Of a stretch of DNA of 64,000 nt, positions 1 to 9,650 are shown piece after piece. A program made the translations under genes and the position numbers. Source of the DNA: Desulfurellales bacterium (GTDB lineage: Bacteria > Campylobacterota_A > Desulfurellia > Desulfurellales > Hippeaceae); contig JALWEJ010000042.1 in the NCBI GenBank assembly GCA_027014115.1, positions 62,001-126,000 of the forward strand, given 5' to 3'. Positions within the stretch are counted from its first letter, which is position 1. Each line of letters starts with the position of its first letter. Under the pieces are notes generated by a model. The model made no database searches, had not been told where the DNA came from, and saw only the letters and a program-made list of their open reading frames with translations.

Positions 1-681
1 GAGGGCGAGTCCTTTTACGGGGTTGTATTTTAGTTGAACTGTTGCACCGCTTGGTATTATGCCCAATATACCCACCTCTTTTTTATATCCAAGCAAATCT
101 GTTCTATTTTCCTTTTTGGGGACTGCTTTTAAGGTTATAATTTTTCCGTTTCTGTCTATTTTGAGTGTTAATGTTTTTTGTGGATTCTTTTTGATTATGT
201 TTGACATTTCTTCCCATGTTTTTATGCTTTTTGAATTGATTTCAACTATTTTGTCATTTGGTTGAATGCCTGCTGTGTATGCTGCTGAGTTTGGCTGTAT
301 TTTGCCTATTTGAGGGGCAAGTGTCGGAACACCTATTGAGTATGCTGTTGCAAAAAATATAATTGCGCTTGCTATATTAAAAAATGGCCCTGCAAATACG
401 ATAATCATTCTTTTCCATACAGGCTGAGCAAAAAATGCACCTTCCGTATCCTCTTCGCTTCGTTCGTCAATCTCTTCACCCTTCATTTTTACATAACCGC
501 CAAGCGGTACGAGAGAGAGGACATATTCTGTAACCTTTGGTTTGTATTTTAATAAAACAGGACCAAAACCTATGGAGAATCGTATAACCTCAACCCCAAG
601 CAGTCTTGCTGCTATAAAGTGTCCGAATTCATGTATAATAATCATGGCAACAAGGCCTAATATACCGTAAAGTAAGCCCAT
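1..681 (-). CDS. rseP: RIP site-2 metalloprotease RseP (C-terminal part outside window)
   Basis: This is an inner-membrane zinc protease that cleaves transmembrane segments, classically of anti-sigma factors. Only the first 227 codons are present; the gene runs off the left edge. The first helix carries the HEFGH metal-binding motif (HExxH), followed by FGPVLL and the GGYVKM segment typical of the family. A second hydrophobic segment and a PDZ domain (from about GVPTLAPQIG) come next. The ATG at 681 has a good Shine-Dalgarno (GGAGG) overlapping the end of dxr. It is the last visible gene of the rpsB-to-dxr operon, the usual place for rseP after dxr. The second catalytic motif (NxxPxPxLDG) cannot be seen because of the truncation. 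Confidence 0.93.
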   Translation of the reverse strand, partial: MGLLYGILGLVAMIIIHEFGHFIAARLLGVEVIRFSIGFGPVLLKYKPKVTEYVLSLVPLGGYVKMKGEEIDERSEEDTEGAFFAQPVWKRMIIVFAGPFFNIASAIIFFATAYSIGVPTLAPQIGKIQPNSAAYTAGIQPNDKIVEINSKSIKTWEEMSNIIKKNPQKTLTLKIDRNGKIITLKAVPKKENRTDLLGYKKEVGILGIIPSGATVQLKYNPVKGLAL

Positions 682-683
682 CT

Positions 684-1835
684 TTATCCTCCAGTAAACT
701 CTTTTTCAATCATTTTTTTTATTTCAGCTTTTATATATATTGTTTCTTTCTCTATTGCAAATATATCTTTAGGTAAACTGTCTTCAAATAAATCAACAGC
801 CTTTTTTAGTATATCAAATATGTGTATAAATTGTATTTTTCTTTTAAGGAAAGTCTCAATCAAAACTTCGTCGGCAGCGTTGAGTATAAGTCCTATGTTG
901 TTATCTTCTTTCTCTAAAGCATAGTATGCCAAAGATAGTGTTGGAAATTTGTCAAAATCGGGTTTTTGAAAATTCAGGCTTCCGATGTCTGCAAGACTTA
1001 TTTTACATTCCAATTCCATTCTTTTTGGTTTTGTCAGTGCGTAGGCTATAGGTATTCTCATATCATGAGCACTAAGCTGTGCTATTATTGAACCGTCTTT
1101 AAATTCGACAGCCGAATGCATGATGCTTTCTTTATGGATAAGTATTTTGATTTTTCTGTAATCTATATCAAACAGCCACTTTGCCTCTATCGTTTCAAAT
1201 CCCTTATTCATCATTGTTGCAGAATCAATTGTTATTTTGTTTCCCATAGACCATGTTGGGTGTTTAAGGGCATCCTCAACTGTTATATTGTTTAAATCCT
1301 GCCTGTTCAAAAACGGACCTCCGGATGCTGTAAGTATTATGTTTTCAATATCCTCTTTATTTCTACCCTCTATACATTGATATATTGCAGAATGTTCTGA
1401 ATCGATAGGTGTTATTTCTATGCCAGCCTCTTTTGCCATTTTTGTGAATATATTTCCGGCAATAACAAGACTTTCTTTGTTTGCAAGTGCTATCTTTTTT
1501 TTGCTCTTTAGAATATTATATGTGGGTATAAGACCACTTGTTCCCACAAGAGCATTAACATAAATATCTGAATCGCCAAGAGACGATATTTGCATTATAC
1601 CGTCTTTACCATATACGACAGTTAAATCCTTGAATGTTTCTTTTATTTGATCGGCTATCTGTTTTGTTCCGCAGCATACATATTGTGGTTTAAATGCTTC
1701 TATCTGCTTTTTTGCAACCTTTATGTTTGTGTTAAAGCTTATTGCCGTTAGCTTGAATTTGTCTGTTCTTGATATGATATCGAGTGTGTTTTGTCCTATT
1801 GAGCCTGTGGAACCAAGTACTACAATATTTTCCAT
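684..1835 (-). CDS. dxr: 1-deoxy-D-xylulose 5-phosphate reductoisomerase
   Basis: This is the second enzyme of the MEP isoprenoid pathway, converting DXP to 2-C-methyl-D-erythritol 4-phosphate with NADPH in the cytoplasm. The 383-residue length is normal. The NADPH-binding loop GSTGSIGQ is at residues 8-15, metal ligands lie in TPIDSEHSA (Asp145, Glu147), and the conserved TIDSATMMNKGFE block sits near residue 210. It overlaps the 3' end of cdsA by 16 bases, so the two are probably translationally coupled. Together with uppS and cdsA it forms an isoprenoid/phospholipid block downstream of translation genes, a common bacterial order. Confidence 0.97.
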   Translation of the reverse strand: MENIVVLGSTGSIGQNTLDIISRTDKFKLTAISFNTNIKVAKKQIEAFKPQYVCCGTKQIADQIKETFKDLTVVYGKDGIMQISSLGDSDIYVNALVGTSGLIPTYNILKSKKKIALANKESLVIAGNIFTKMAKEAGIEITPIDSEHSAIYQCIEGRNKEDIENIILTASGGPFLNRQDLNNITVEDALKHPTWSMGNKITIDSATMMNKGFETIEAKWLFDIDYRKIKILIHKESIMHSAVEFKDGSIIAQLSAHDMRIPIAYALTKPKRMELECKISLADIGSLNFQKPDFDKFPTLSLAYYALEKEDNNIGLILNAADEVLIETFLKRKIQFIHIFDILKKAVDLFEDSLPKDIFAIEKETIYIKAEIKKMIEKEFTGG

Positions 1836-2596
1836 AACACCATCATATAAACAAAGAAACCTGAAAATGCCAAGCTGTCCAGTCTATCCAAAACTCCACC
1901 GTGTCCAGGGATTATGTTTGATGAGTCTTTTTTGTTGAATGCACGTTTTATTACAGATTCGGACAAATCTCCGAAAATACCCGATATATTTGCAGCAATA
2001 CCTATTAAAAATCCGTTTTCTATGGGTAGTTTTGCGAAGTATGCAAATAGTGATGCAAAAAAGGTTCCAAAAAATATTCCGCATACCGCACCCTCTATCG
2101 TTTTTTTTGGACTAATTTGTTTTGACAGCTTATGTTTTCCAAAATATTTTCCGCACAAATAGGCAAAGCTGTCACCTGCCCATATAGAGACAAGCAAAAT
2201 TGTAAGATTAACTCTTCCGTTTTGTTCTATAATGATGAAGTATAGGAATGTATATAAAGCTGTATAGATAATGCCCAAAAAGTAGTAGTAGTTTTGAAGC
2301 ATTTTGTTTTTTTTAATTGATGAAAAATTGATAACAAGGTGAAAAATAAATACAGCAAATAATGCATATACAGCAAGCTGTCTGTCGAATAACATCATAA
2401 ATATAAACGGAGCATTTAGTGAAAAATAGAGTGCTTTTTGTGTATTGAATCGAACACCATCCATATTGAGCCACTCAAGATATGCTGTAAAATTAACAAA
2501 TAAAATAGCAACACCGAAGAGTTCTTTTTTGGCAAAAAAAACAAGCCAGATGACAATGGGTATAAGTATAACGGCAGATAAGATGCGTTTTGTCAT
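1820..2596 (-). CDS. cdsA: Phosphatidate cytidylyltransferase (CDP-diglyceride synthase)
   Basis: This integral membrane enzyme makes CDP-diacylglycerol from phosphatidic acid and CTP for phospholipid synthesis. The 258-residue protein has about seven to eight hydrophobic segments. It carries the family signature near the C terminus, including SPKKTIEG (about residue 165) and PGHGGVLDRLDS (about residue 230). The start ATG overlaps the uppS stop as ATGA. Its 3' end overlaps dxr. Confidence 0.95.
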   Translation of the reverse strand: MTKRILSAVILIPIVIWLVFFAKKELFGVAILFVNFTAYLEWLNMDGVRFNTQKALYFSLNAPFIFMMLFDRQLAVYALFAVFIFHLVINFSSIKKNKMLQNYYYFLGIIYTALYTFLYFIIIEQNGRVNLTILLVSIWAGDSFAYLCGKYFGKHKLSKQISPKKTIEGAVCGIFFGTFFASLFAYFAKLPIENGFLIGIAANISGIFGDLSESVIKRAFNKKDSSNIIPGHGGVLDRLDSLAFSGFFVYMMVLWKIL

Positions 2597-3300
2597 AGGC
2601 CGCCAAAACGCCTTTTTCTGTTTTGAAATTCTAAAATAGCCTGTTGTAAATCGTCTTCTGTAAAATCAGGCCAATATTTATCAAAAAAGACAAATTCGGC
2701 ATAGGATGACTGCCAAAGAAGAAAATTGCTTATCCGTTTTTCGCCTGCTGTTCTAATCAAAAGATCAACATTAGGCATATTGTTTGTATATAGGTAATTA
2801 TTTATCGTTTCTTGAGATATATCTTCAATTTTTAATTTGTTTTCTTTGGCAAGCTGAGCTATTTTTCTAACAGCTTGTGTAATTTCATATCTTGAGCCAT
2901 AGTTAAGGGCGAGAGTTAATGTGAGTGTTTTTCCATTTTTTGTTTTGTCTACAGCCTCTGTTAGAACCTCTTGTATTTCGGGGTTTAATTTTGATATATC
3001 GCCAATAGTGTTAAATCTTATATCATTTTCCAAAAAAATCTTGGATTTTTTTAATATTCCCCGTTTTAGAAGATTCATTAAAAATGTGACTTCACTCTTT
3101 GGCCTTTTCCAATTTTCTGTTGAAAATGTGTATAGGGTTAAGTATTGAATGTTGATTGCTGCACAGTATCTTGTAATGCTATCTGCGACTTGAGATCCAA
3201 TATAATGGCCATATGTTCTGTTTTTGCCGTGAGATTGTGCCCATCTTCCGTTACCGTCCATTATAATGGCGATATGTTTTGGCAGATTGGTCTTGTTCAT
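2593..3300 (-). CDS. uppS: Undecaprenyl diphosphate synthase (isoprenyl transferase)
   Basis: A cis-prenyltransferase that elongates farnesyl diphosphate to the C55 lipid carrier for cell wall and glycan export. Residues 13-21 show IMDGNGRWA with the catalytic Asp15. The downstream YTFSTENWKR and LLIRTAGEKRISNFLLWQ motifs are typical of the family. The 235-residue length is normal. The ATG shares one base with the frr stop (TAATG). Its product could also supply the lipid carrier for the STT3-type transferase at 6096-8114. Confidence 0.97.
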   Translation of the reverse strand: MNKTNLPKHIAIIMDGNGRWAQSHGKNRTYGHYIGSQVADSITRYCAAINIQYLTLYTFSTENWKRPKSEVTFLMNLLKRGILKKSKIFLENDIRFNTIGDISKLNPEIQEVLTEAVDKTKNGKTLTLTLALNYGSRYEITQAVRKIAQLAKENKLKIEDISQETINNYLYTNNMPNVDLLIRTAGEKRISNFLLWQSSYAEFVFFDKYWPDFTEDDLQQAILEFQNRKRRFGGL

Positions 3301-3857
3301 TAAATGGTTGTAATCTCTTTTTCTTTAGCCTTTGTCAGTTCGTCAATCTTCTTTGAGCCATCATCCAATATTTTTTGAATATCTTTTTCCAATTTTTTGG
3401 ATTCATCTTCGGATATTATTTTATCTTTTTCAAGGTCTTTGACGGTTTTATTTGCCTTTTTTCTTGCATTTCTTAATGTAACTTTGTATTTTTCACTTTC
3501 CTGTTTTAAAAGCTTGACGACTTGTTTTCTGTCCTCTTCTGTCATGGGTGGTATGTTTATTTTGATTATTTTACCATCATTTTGAGGAGTAAAGCCCATA
3601 TTTGCTTTTAAAATAGCTTTTTCTATCTCTTTAAGTGTTGATGCATCCCAAGGTTGTATAACAACGGTTGATGCATCTGGTGTAGAGATTGATGCAAGCT
3701 GTTTAAGGGGCATGTTCTGTCCGTAACTTTCAACGGATAGATTTTCAAAGATTGTTGTATGAGCTCTTCCTGTTTTCACTGTTGATAGGTATTTTTTGTA
3801 AGCCGTTATTGTTTTCTCTATTGATTTTTTGTATCCGTCTACTACATTACTATCCAT
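3300..3857 (-). CDS. frr: Ribosome recycling factor
   Basis: Works with EF-G to split post-termination ribosomes. The 185-residue protein shows the family hallmarks: KTGRAHTTIFENL near residue 28, the LASISTPDAST block, and the charged C-terminal three-helix bundle. A strong AAGGAGG precedes the ATG at 3857. It lies in the conserved order rpsB-tsf-pyrH-frr. Confidence 0.98.
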   Translation of the reverse strand: MDSNVVDGYKKSIEKTITAYKKYLSTVKTGRAHTTIFENLSVESYGQNMPLKQLASISTPDASTVVIQPWDASTLKEIEKAILKANMGFTPQNDGKIIKINIPPMTEEDRKQVVKLLKQESEKYKVTLRNARKKANKTVKDLEKDKIISEDESKKLEKDIQKILDDGSKKIDELTKAKEKEITTI

Positions 3858-3874
3858 AACATCCTCCTTAATGT

Positions 3875-4591
3875 TTATTTCACTACTGTTCCAACATCCT
3901 CTCCAAGGGCTATTCTTTTTAAATCACCATAATTTTTTATATTAAAGACTATGATTGGCATTTTGTTTTCCATGCACATAGATATAGCCGTTGAGTCCAT
4001 CACCCTTAAATTTTTATCCAAGACTTCTATGTATTTGATTGAGTTTATCTTTTTTGCATCGCTATGAATTTCAGGATCCTTATCATACACACCGTCAACT
4101 TTTGTTGCTTTGAGAATAACATCTGCTCCTATTTCCATTGCTCTTAAAGATGCTGCCGTATCTGTTGTGAAATAGGGATTACCGGTTCCTGCAACAAATA
4201 TAACAACCCTGCCTTTTTCAAGATGTCTCAAAGCTCTTCTTCTTATATAGGGTTCGGATATTTCTCTCATTTCTATTGCGCTTATAACCCTTGTTTGAAC
4301 GCCTATTTTCTCAAGCGCATCCTGAAGGGCGAGCCCGTTGATAACAGTTGCAAGCATACCCATATAGTCAGCTGAGGCTCTATCCATACCCATAGATGCA
4401 CCTTTAACACCCCTGAATATATTTCCTCCTCCTATAACAACTGCTACATCTATATCCAATTTTCTTAATTCTTTGATTTGTTGTGATATTGATTTAATAG
4501 TGTCTTCGCATATACCGTAAGAGAGGCTCCCCATAAGAGCCTCTCCGCTTAATTTTAAAAGTATTCTTGAAAAAGACGGTTTTTCGTTCAA
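3875..4591 (-). CDS. pyrH: Uridylate kinase
   Basis: Bacterial UMP kinase of the amino-acid kinase fold; it phosphorylates UMP to UDP for pyrimidine nucleotide synthesis. The 238-residue protein has KLSGEAL (about residues 13-19), the [10 protein letters not shown] nucleotide loop and [13 protein letters not shown], all diagnostic. The start codon is TTG (4589-4591), one base after the tsf stop, preceded by GGAGAAG inside the tsf end. No in-frame ATG gives a full N terminus, so TTG is preferred. Confidence 0.97.
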   Translation of the reverse strand: MNEKPSFSRILLKLSGEALMGSLSYGICEDTIKSISQQIKELRKLDIDVAVVIGGGNIFRGVKGASMGMDRASADYMGMLATVINGLALQDALEKIGVQTRVISAIEMREISEPYIRRRALRHLEKGRVVIFVAGTGNPYFTTDTAASLRAMEIGADVILKATKVDGVYDKDPEIHSDAKKINSIKYIEVLDKNLRVMDSTAISMCMENKMPIIVFNIKNYGDLKRIALGEDVGTVVK

Positions 4592-4592
4592 A

Positions 4593-5192
4593 CTATTCTT
4601 CTCCTATTTTAAATCTTGCAAATCTTCTAATAACGATATTTTCACCCATTTTTGATATGGCGCTTTCAACCATATTTTTTATTTTTACACTTCCATCTTT
4701 TATGAATGGTTGCTCAAGTAAGCAAACCTCTTCGTAGTATTTATTGATTTTACCCTCTACAATTTTATCTATTACATTTTCAGGTTTCCCTTGTTGTTTT
4801 AGCTGCTCTTTTTGAATCTGTTTCTCTTTTTCTATTTCGTCTTGAGGAACATCATCAGGCGATACATAAACCGGTGCAGCAGCTGCTATCTGCATTGCTA
4901 TATCTTTACAGAGATTGTTAAAATCGTCCGTGTTTGCAACAAAATCTGTTTCACAGTTTACCTCTACAAGCACACCGATTTTTCCACCTGCATGAATATA
5001 GCTCACCACTTTTCCGTCATTTGCATCTCTGGATGCTTTCTTTTTTGCACTTGCTAAGCCCATTTCTCTCAATTTATCTATTGCTTTTTCTATATCTCCG
5101 TCTGTTTCTTTTAATGCTTTTTTGCAGGCCATCATTCCTGCACCTGTTCTGTCTCTTAACTCTTTTACCATTGCTGCTGTAATATCAGCCAT
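4593..5192 (-). CDS. tsf: Translation elongation factor Ts (short form)
   Basis: Guanine nucleotide exchange factor for EF-Tu. At 199 residues it is the short form, as in Thermus, lacking one of the repeated core subdomains of the E. coli protein (about 283 residues). Residues 1-40 carry the UBA-like start ([18 protein letters not shown]), and NCETDFVAN, the EF-Tu contact region, is near residue 80. ATG at 5192 directly follows the rpsB stop, with GGAGGAAG as Shine-Dalgarno. Confidence 0.97.
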   Translation of the reverse strand: MADITAAMVKELRDRTGAGMMACKKALKETDGDIEKAIDKLREMGLASAKKKASRDANDGKVVSYIHAGGKIGVLVEVNCETDFVANTDDFNNLCKDIAMQIAAAAPVYVSPDDVPQDEIEKEKQIQKEQLKQQGKPENVIDKIVEGKINKYYEEVCLLEQPFIKDGSVKIKNMVESAISKMGENIVIRRFARFKIGEE

Positions 5193-5969
5193 CTATTCTT
5201 CCTCCTCAGATTCTGCTTCAATTTTTTCCTGTTTTGCTTTCTCAAACTCTTCTTCGGCTTCAGCTTCCGAGAGCTCTTTTTCGTATTTGTCTTTTCCGTT
5301 TCTTATGGCTTCAGCCATTTTTGTTGCTACAAGTTTTATGGATCTTATAGCATCGTCATTTCCCGGTATAATATGGTCGATTGGATCAGGATCACAGTTG
5401 GTATCAACCAAGGCAATAATCGGAATTCCAAGCTTGTTGGCCTCTTTTACTGCCAAATCTTCTCTTTTGACATCAATAATCAAAATAGCATCAGGAATGG
5501 TCTGCATATCTTTTATGCCGCCGATATATCTTTCGAGTTTTTCTTTTTTCTTTCTGAGTTTTTTCTGCTCTTTTTTTGTATAGTTTTCAATTTCGCCACT
5601 TTCTTCCATTGCTTCAAGTCTTTTTAGGTTTTCTATACTTTTTTGGACTGTTTGGAAGTTTGTTAAGAGCCCGCCTACCCATTTTTCGTTAATGTAAGGC
5701 ATTGAGCATGATAGGGCAGCCTCTCTTATTTCGTCTTTTCCCTGTTTTTTTGTACATACAAAAAGAACAGATTTGCCTTCTTGAGCCTTGTTTTCTATAA
5801 ACTCGTATGCTTTGTCAAAGTAGTTGATTGTTTTTTGCAAATCTATGATGTGAATATCTTTCCTTGCTGCAAAGATAAAGGGTTTCATCTTTGGATTCCA
5901 GCGTTTTGTTTGGTGGCCGAAATGGACACCTGCTTCAAGCAGTTCTTTCATGCTTACATGGGACGACAT
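5193..5969 (-). CDS. rpsB: 30S ribosomal protein S2
   Basis: Small-subunit protein uS2. Conserved blocks include [17 protein letters not shown] near the N terminus, WVGGLLTNF and the [15 protein letters not shown] segment. The start is placed at ATG 5969 because AGGAGGTATT sits immediately upstream. A GTG 27 bases further up is in frame but would put the Shine-Dalgarno inside the gene. The last 40 residues are an acidic Glu-rich tail. It is the first gene of the rpsB-tsf-pyrH-frr-uppS-cdsA-dxr-rseP operon. Confidence 0.97.
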   Translation of the reverse strand: MSSHVSMKELLEAGVHFGHQTKRWNPKMKPFIFAARKDIHIIDLQKTINYFDKAYEFIENKAQEGKSVLFVCTKKQGKDEIREAALSCSMPYINEKWVGGLLTNFQTVQKSIENLKRLEAMEESGEIENYTKKEQKKLRKKKEKLERYIGGIKDMQTIPDAILIIDVKREDLAVKEANKLGIPIIALVDTNCDPDPIDHIIPGNDDAIRSIKLVATKMAEAIRNGKDKYEKELSEAEAEEEFEKAKQEKIEAESEEEE

Positions 5970-6055
5970 AATACCTCCTAAGGTTTTTACCACCACCCCG
6001 CACCTTCCAATGTTTTTTTGGAAGAACCCGTTTTTTAGGGTGTGTGTAATATCAT
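5970..6055 (-). promoter_or_regulatory. rpsB 5' leader with hairpin
   Basis: About 85 nt lie between the predicted transcription start and the rpsB ATG. The leader contains an inverted repeat at 6004-6024 (7-bp arms CTTCCAA/TTGGAAG, 7-nt loop), followed by a G-rich stretch and then the Shine-Dalgarno. S2 is known to autoregulate its own operon in several bacteria, so an S2-binding leader is possible. I cannot match it to a known RNA family by eye, and no U-run follows the hairpin, so a terminator is less likely. Confidence 0.35.
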
Positions 6056-6061
6056 TTAGAG

Positions 6062-6090
6062 TTTATATATCAACAAGCAAAATTTTACAA
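6062..6090 (-). promoter_or_regulatory. Predicted sigma-70 promoter of rpsB operon
   Basis: On the minus strand TTGTAA (6085-6090) and TATAAA (6062-6067) are separated by 17 bp. Transcription would start near 6055. The -35 lies just upstream of the STT3 stop codon side, separating the two operons. Confidence 0.55.
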
Positions 6091-6095
6091 GTGTT

Positions 6096-8114
6096 TTATT
6101 GTTTTTTTGTATCAGATTTCAGTTTAAACATCCTTGCAGATGGGAAGTTGTTATAAATCTCCTCAAAATATTTTTTATCGTATTGACCGAGTATGTATAT
6201 CTGATTAAAATTTGACTTGAAAACTGCATCGTTGCATAAAAGTATATTTAAAAGTATGTTGTTTCTCGTTATGATTTCTATTGTAACGCCTTTTTCAAAA
6301 AAGTTTTGTTGGTTTTTTTGATAACCGTTTTGTATGTAGATAACTTTTTTTATTGGAATTTTATTGTTTATTGTTCCTTTTTTTAAATCAAAAATTGCAC
6401 CTTGACAGGTTAAAATGTTATTTTTGAAACTGCTGCATCTTAAGGATTGGTATCCCATATATTTTGTTTTTTGTGTTTTGAAATTCCAATTGCCAAAATA
6501 TGATATTGCAGAAAACTTCATTACCATATCACGTGTGAAAAGCAGATAATCGTTTTCGGTCCTTAGTGGTTTTTTGTAATTCATTATTTCGTCTACAATT
6601 TTTTGAGGTTTTTTGCCTTTATCTATCTCTCTGTATATATTCTTTGTTCCGTTTTTATCCACATAGGAGACGATGTTGTATAAGTGCTGCTGATTGTTGT
6701 CTGTCAAGCCCTTTGCAATTAAATAGGTTCTTGCACCTCCATGTACTCCGCCGTCGTGATATGTTGAATATCCGTCAATATCCTCTATTGCATATCCATA
6801 GTCCCACCAACTGAATATGTTTGCACTATTAATTTTTTTCTTGATTTCTATAAACGAATGTATGATGTCGGGTTTTATTGACGGTTTTGGTGTAAATTTT
6901 ATTGCAGAAAAGCTTGAAATACTAAGAATTAACAAACCTGCCAAGACTGTACTTGAAGCAGCAATTTGTGTATTTTTTAGCGAATATTTGTCTTTTGCAT
7001 AATTTATAAACAAATCCAAAACAAAACCGAGACCTACACCGACAAACGGTGCAATAAACATTGCTGCTCTTTTTGAGCTTGTAAAAGCTACAAAACCCAA
7101 AGCAAGTATTGGCAGAAGAGGAATAATGCTTATTCTGAGAAAAATTATTGATGCAGCAAAAGCCAGAAGACCGATACCTGTAATAATGTATGATGACAAT
7201 ATTAGTGCCAATGTTTCTTTTATGGGCGCATGAACAGTTTCTGTGATTGTGTTTAGTATATTTGGGAAATAATCAACAGATTCTTTTGGAAACATATAAC
7301 TGTGTATAAAGCCTATTATGCCGGATAGGTATCCATATCCGATAACTGTAGATAGAATAAGTATAATTGCAGATGCATACAGAATATTTCTATCTTTTAA
7401 ACCTTTTATAAAGAGCAGAAACAGTGCTAATGCGCCATATACTGCAATAATAGCCTGGTGTCCATACCACCATCCGAACAGCTTTAGTGTTACAAGCATA
7501 AGAATAAAATTTAGCACTATGAATATATATTTTTTTGCTTGATACATTAAAAGGACAAATAGTGATGCCAAAAACAGAAAAAACAGTTGGAGAAGGTCTG
7601 TATCCACTCTTCCCATTGACGTTCTTACAAAATATATCCAGCTAAATGCACCGACAAATGAGCCTACAATTCCGCCAAGAGGCATTTTTGATAAATAGAA
7701 ATACAGTGTAAGGGGTATGATGAAAAGACTTGCCAGAATCGGTATAAGGGTAAGTCCTGATTGATAAATACTCAAGCCTGTTATTTTTGATGTTTTGGCA
7801 ATAAGATAACTTATCATTGGAATACGTCCTCTATATGTGCCTTCCGGATATTTTCTTAATTTGTCGATATTACTTTTTTGATATGTGCCGTTTTTATACT
7901 CTTTTGCATATCTCAGCCAATAATAGGCATCGAGTGTTGTCATTGCAGGATAGTTTTGAACAAAGTATAAAGATGCATGGTGCCTCCAGTTTGTATATTG
8001 ATGATGTCTAACATATGCAGACAAGGAAAACATAATCAAGATTAAAACAACATATATTTTCCAGTTTAGATAATCGTATAATTTAAATCTGTTTATTTTG
8101 TTGTTTGCATTCAT
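6096..8114 (-). CDS. STT3/PglB-type oligosaccharyltransferase
   Basis: A large membrane protein (672 residues) with about a dozen hydrophobic segments and a C-terminal periplasmic domain. Hallmarks of the STT3 family are the WWDYGY motif near residue 435, the acidic TLDAYYW segment in the first external loop and RVDTDL near residue 170. The family transfers a lipid-linked oligosaccharide to Asn in N-X-S/T. I choose ATG 8114, which overlaps the FAH gene stop as ATGA; a TTG 12 bases upstream is in frame but has no advantage. No glycan-assembly (pgl) genes surround it. The gene sits at the end of a histidine/FAH operon, so the glycan must be built by genes elsewhere. Confidence 0.85.
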   Translation of the reverse strand: MNANNKINRFKLYDYLNWKIYVVLILIMFSLSAYVRHHQYTNWRHHASLYFVQNYPAMTTLDAYYWLRYAKEYKNGTYQKSNIDKLRKYPEGTYRGRIPMISYLIAKTSKITGLSIYQSGLTLIPILASLFIIPLTLYFYLSKMPLGGIVGSFVGAFSWIYFVRTSMGRVDTDLLQLFFLFLASLFVLLMYQAKKYIFIVLNFILMLVTLKLFGWWYGHQAIIAVYGALALFLLFIKGLKDRNILYASAIILILSTVIGYGYLSGIIGFIHSYMFPKESVDYFPNILNTITETVHAPIKETLALILSSYIITGIGLLAFAASIIFLRISIIPLLPILALGFVAFTSSKRAAMFIAPFVGVGLGFVLDLFINYAKDKYSLKNTQIAASSTVLAGLLILSISSFSAIKFTPKPSIKPDIIHSFIEIKKKINSANIFSWWDYGYAIEDIDGYSTYHDGGVHGGARTYLIAKGLTDNNQQHLYNIVSYVDKNGTKNIYREIDKGKKPQKIVDEIMNYKKPLRTENDYLLFTRDMVMKFSAISYFGNWNFKTQKTKYMGYQSLRCSSFKNNILTCQGAIFDLKKGTINNKIPIKKVIYIQNGYQKNQQNFFEKGVTIEIITRNNILLNILLCNDAVFKSNFNQIYILGQYDKKYFEEIYNNFPSARMFKLKSDTKKQ

Positions 8115-8722
8115 CTTACAATCCAATCCTTTTCAACTATTATATCGTTGTCGTATAAAACTTTTCCCGAAAAAATATCACCTTTTTTGTATGTTCCAAC
8201 GCCCTTCGGTGTTCCGCTCATAAGCAAATCATAATCAAAAAAAGTAAAATATTTTTTTGCCTCTTCGAATATTTCCTGAGGTTTATATATCATCAGATTT
8301 ACATCGCCCTTTTGTTTAAGTTCCCCGTTTATATAAAGCTCTATGCCGAGCTTATTTACATCTCCCTCAAAGGGTATAAATTTACTGAAAACCGCAGCCC
8401 TATCAAATGCTTTTGCCTTTTCCCATGGAAGACCTTTGCTTTTGAGTTTTGACTGTATATCTCTTAATGTCAAATCAAGACCAAAGCCTACACCTGCAAA
8501 TTTGTTATTTTTTATAAGAAAGGTAATTTCTCCTTCATAATGACATTCACCAAATGGCGGTATGCTAAGCTCATCTGTTATTGAGCTGTTTGGTTTTATG
8601 AATATGGACATTTCATCAGGTACTTCGTTTTTCAGTTCTTCTATATGGGCAACATAGTTTCTTGCAATACAAACAACCTTGCTTGGTTCAACCTTTTGCG
8701 AATCAAGAATAATACTGTTCAT
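8111..8722 (-). CDS. Fumarylacetoacetate hydrolase family protein
   Basis: A 203-residue single-domain FAH-fold enzyme. The N-terminal KVVCIARNYVAHIEE and the metal-binding HYEGEITFLI (two Glu near residues 63-65) are characteristic, as is the C-terminal GTPKGVG loop. Small members of this family (YcgM-like) act as acylpyruvase or oxaloacetate decarboxylase; the substrate here cannot be read from sequence. A strong AGGAGGG precedes the ATG. It lies between the AEC transporter and STT3, with a 4-base overlap to the latter. Confidence 0.85.
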   Translation of the reverse strand: MNSIILDSQKVEPSKVVCIARNYVAHIEELKNEVPDEMSIFIKPNSSITDELSIPPFGECHYEGEITFLIKNNKFAGVGFGLDLTLRDIQSKLKSKGLPWEKAKAFDRAAVFSKFIPFEGDVNKLGIELYINGELKQKGDVNLMIYKPQEIFEEAKKYFTFFDYDLLMSGTPKGVGTYKKGDIFSGKVLYDNDIIVEKDWIVR

Positions 8723-8732
8723 AATACCCCTC

Positions 8733-9650
8733 CTAAAAGCAACATTTCATATAATATATCCAAAATATGTAGCTGAGAAAAGAAAAAACCGTTCCGAGGC
8801 ATATGCTTGTACTAACAAGCAGATAGTCAGAGTCCGTCTGTTGTGTCATTATGTAATTGAGGGTTGCAGGCGGTGCTGCAAGCATAATTAAAAGCACCTT
8901 TGCAACAACTGTTTCAATCGGCAAAATTTTAAGCAGCAAAACACCAAGAAACGGTAAGACAAGCAGCTTTAAGACGCCGCTTAGAATCAATTCAACGGGT
9001 TTTTTTGATATATACCCAAAGCGCAGCGATGCACCAATGCCTATCAAAGCCAAAGTTAGTGCAGGCAGTGATAAAATATTGAGGGATTTTTCTATGACTT
9101 GCGGTATTTTTATATCAAAAATGCTTAATGTTATACCTACAAACGAAGCTATAACAATTGGTGTAAAAAGGGAACTTTTCAAAACCTTTATATAGTTTTT
9201 ATTATAAGCACTTGAGAATGCAAAAATGGATAACATATTAACAAAAGGCACAATAAAGGCTATAAGCATACTAGATATAACAATACCTTTGTTTGAAAAC
9301 ATATAGTATGCAATAGGCAGTCCCATATAGGCAAAATTCCCTCTAAATGAGCTTACTGCCACAGCTGAAGCTGTTTTTTTGTTTATTCTGAGCAGTTTTG
9401 ATGCAGCAACAGATATGATATATACGGCAAATACGCTTGAATAAAGTATAAGAATTATTTTTAAGTCAAACATGGATTTTATGTTTGAATTTGCAATTTT
9501 ATGTATCAAAAGAGCAGGAAGGAATATGTAAAATACAAGCCAATTGTTTGTTTTTATCGCCTTTTTGTCTATCAAAGAATATCTATTAAGAGCGAATCCT
9601 ACAGCAATAACAAAGAATATGGGTGCTATTGTGAAAAACGCACTTATCAT
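8733..9650 (-). CDS. AEC (auxin efflux carrier) family transporter
   Basis: A 305-residue polytopic membrane protein with about ten helices split by a central break, as in the bile/arsenite/riboflavin transporter fold of AEC proteins. Family-like features are FRGNFAYMGLPIA near residue 104 and AAPPATLNYIMTQ near residue 260. Bacterial members export or import small organic acids such as malate; the substrate here is unknown. The start overlaps the upstream MBL gene stop (ATGA). Its neighbour FAH hydrolase could act on a transported organic acid, but that is speculation. Confidence 0.82.
   Translation of the reverse strand: MISAFFTIAPIFFVIAVGFALNRYSLIDKKAIKTNNWLVFYIFLPALLIHKIANSNIKSMFDLKIILILYSSVFAVYIISVAASKLLRINKKTASAVAVSSFRGNFAYMGLPIAYYMFSNKGIVISSMLIAFIVPFVNMLSIFAFSSAYNKNYIKVLKSSLFTPIVIASFVGITLSIFDIKIPQVIEKSLNILSLPALTLALIGIGASLRFGYISKKPVELILSGVLKLLVLPFLGVLLLKILPIETVVAKVLLIMLAAPPATLNYIMTQQTDSDYLLVSTSICLGTVFSFLSYIFWIYYMKCCF

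Noticed and set aside
5122-5583. 153-codon plus-strand frame opposite tsf and rpsB
   Set aside because: Ser/Phe-rich complement of Glu/Lys-rich ribosomal genes.
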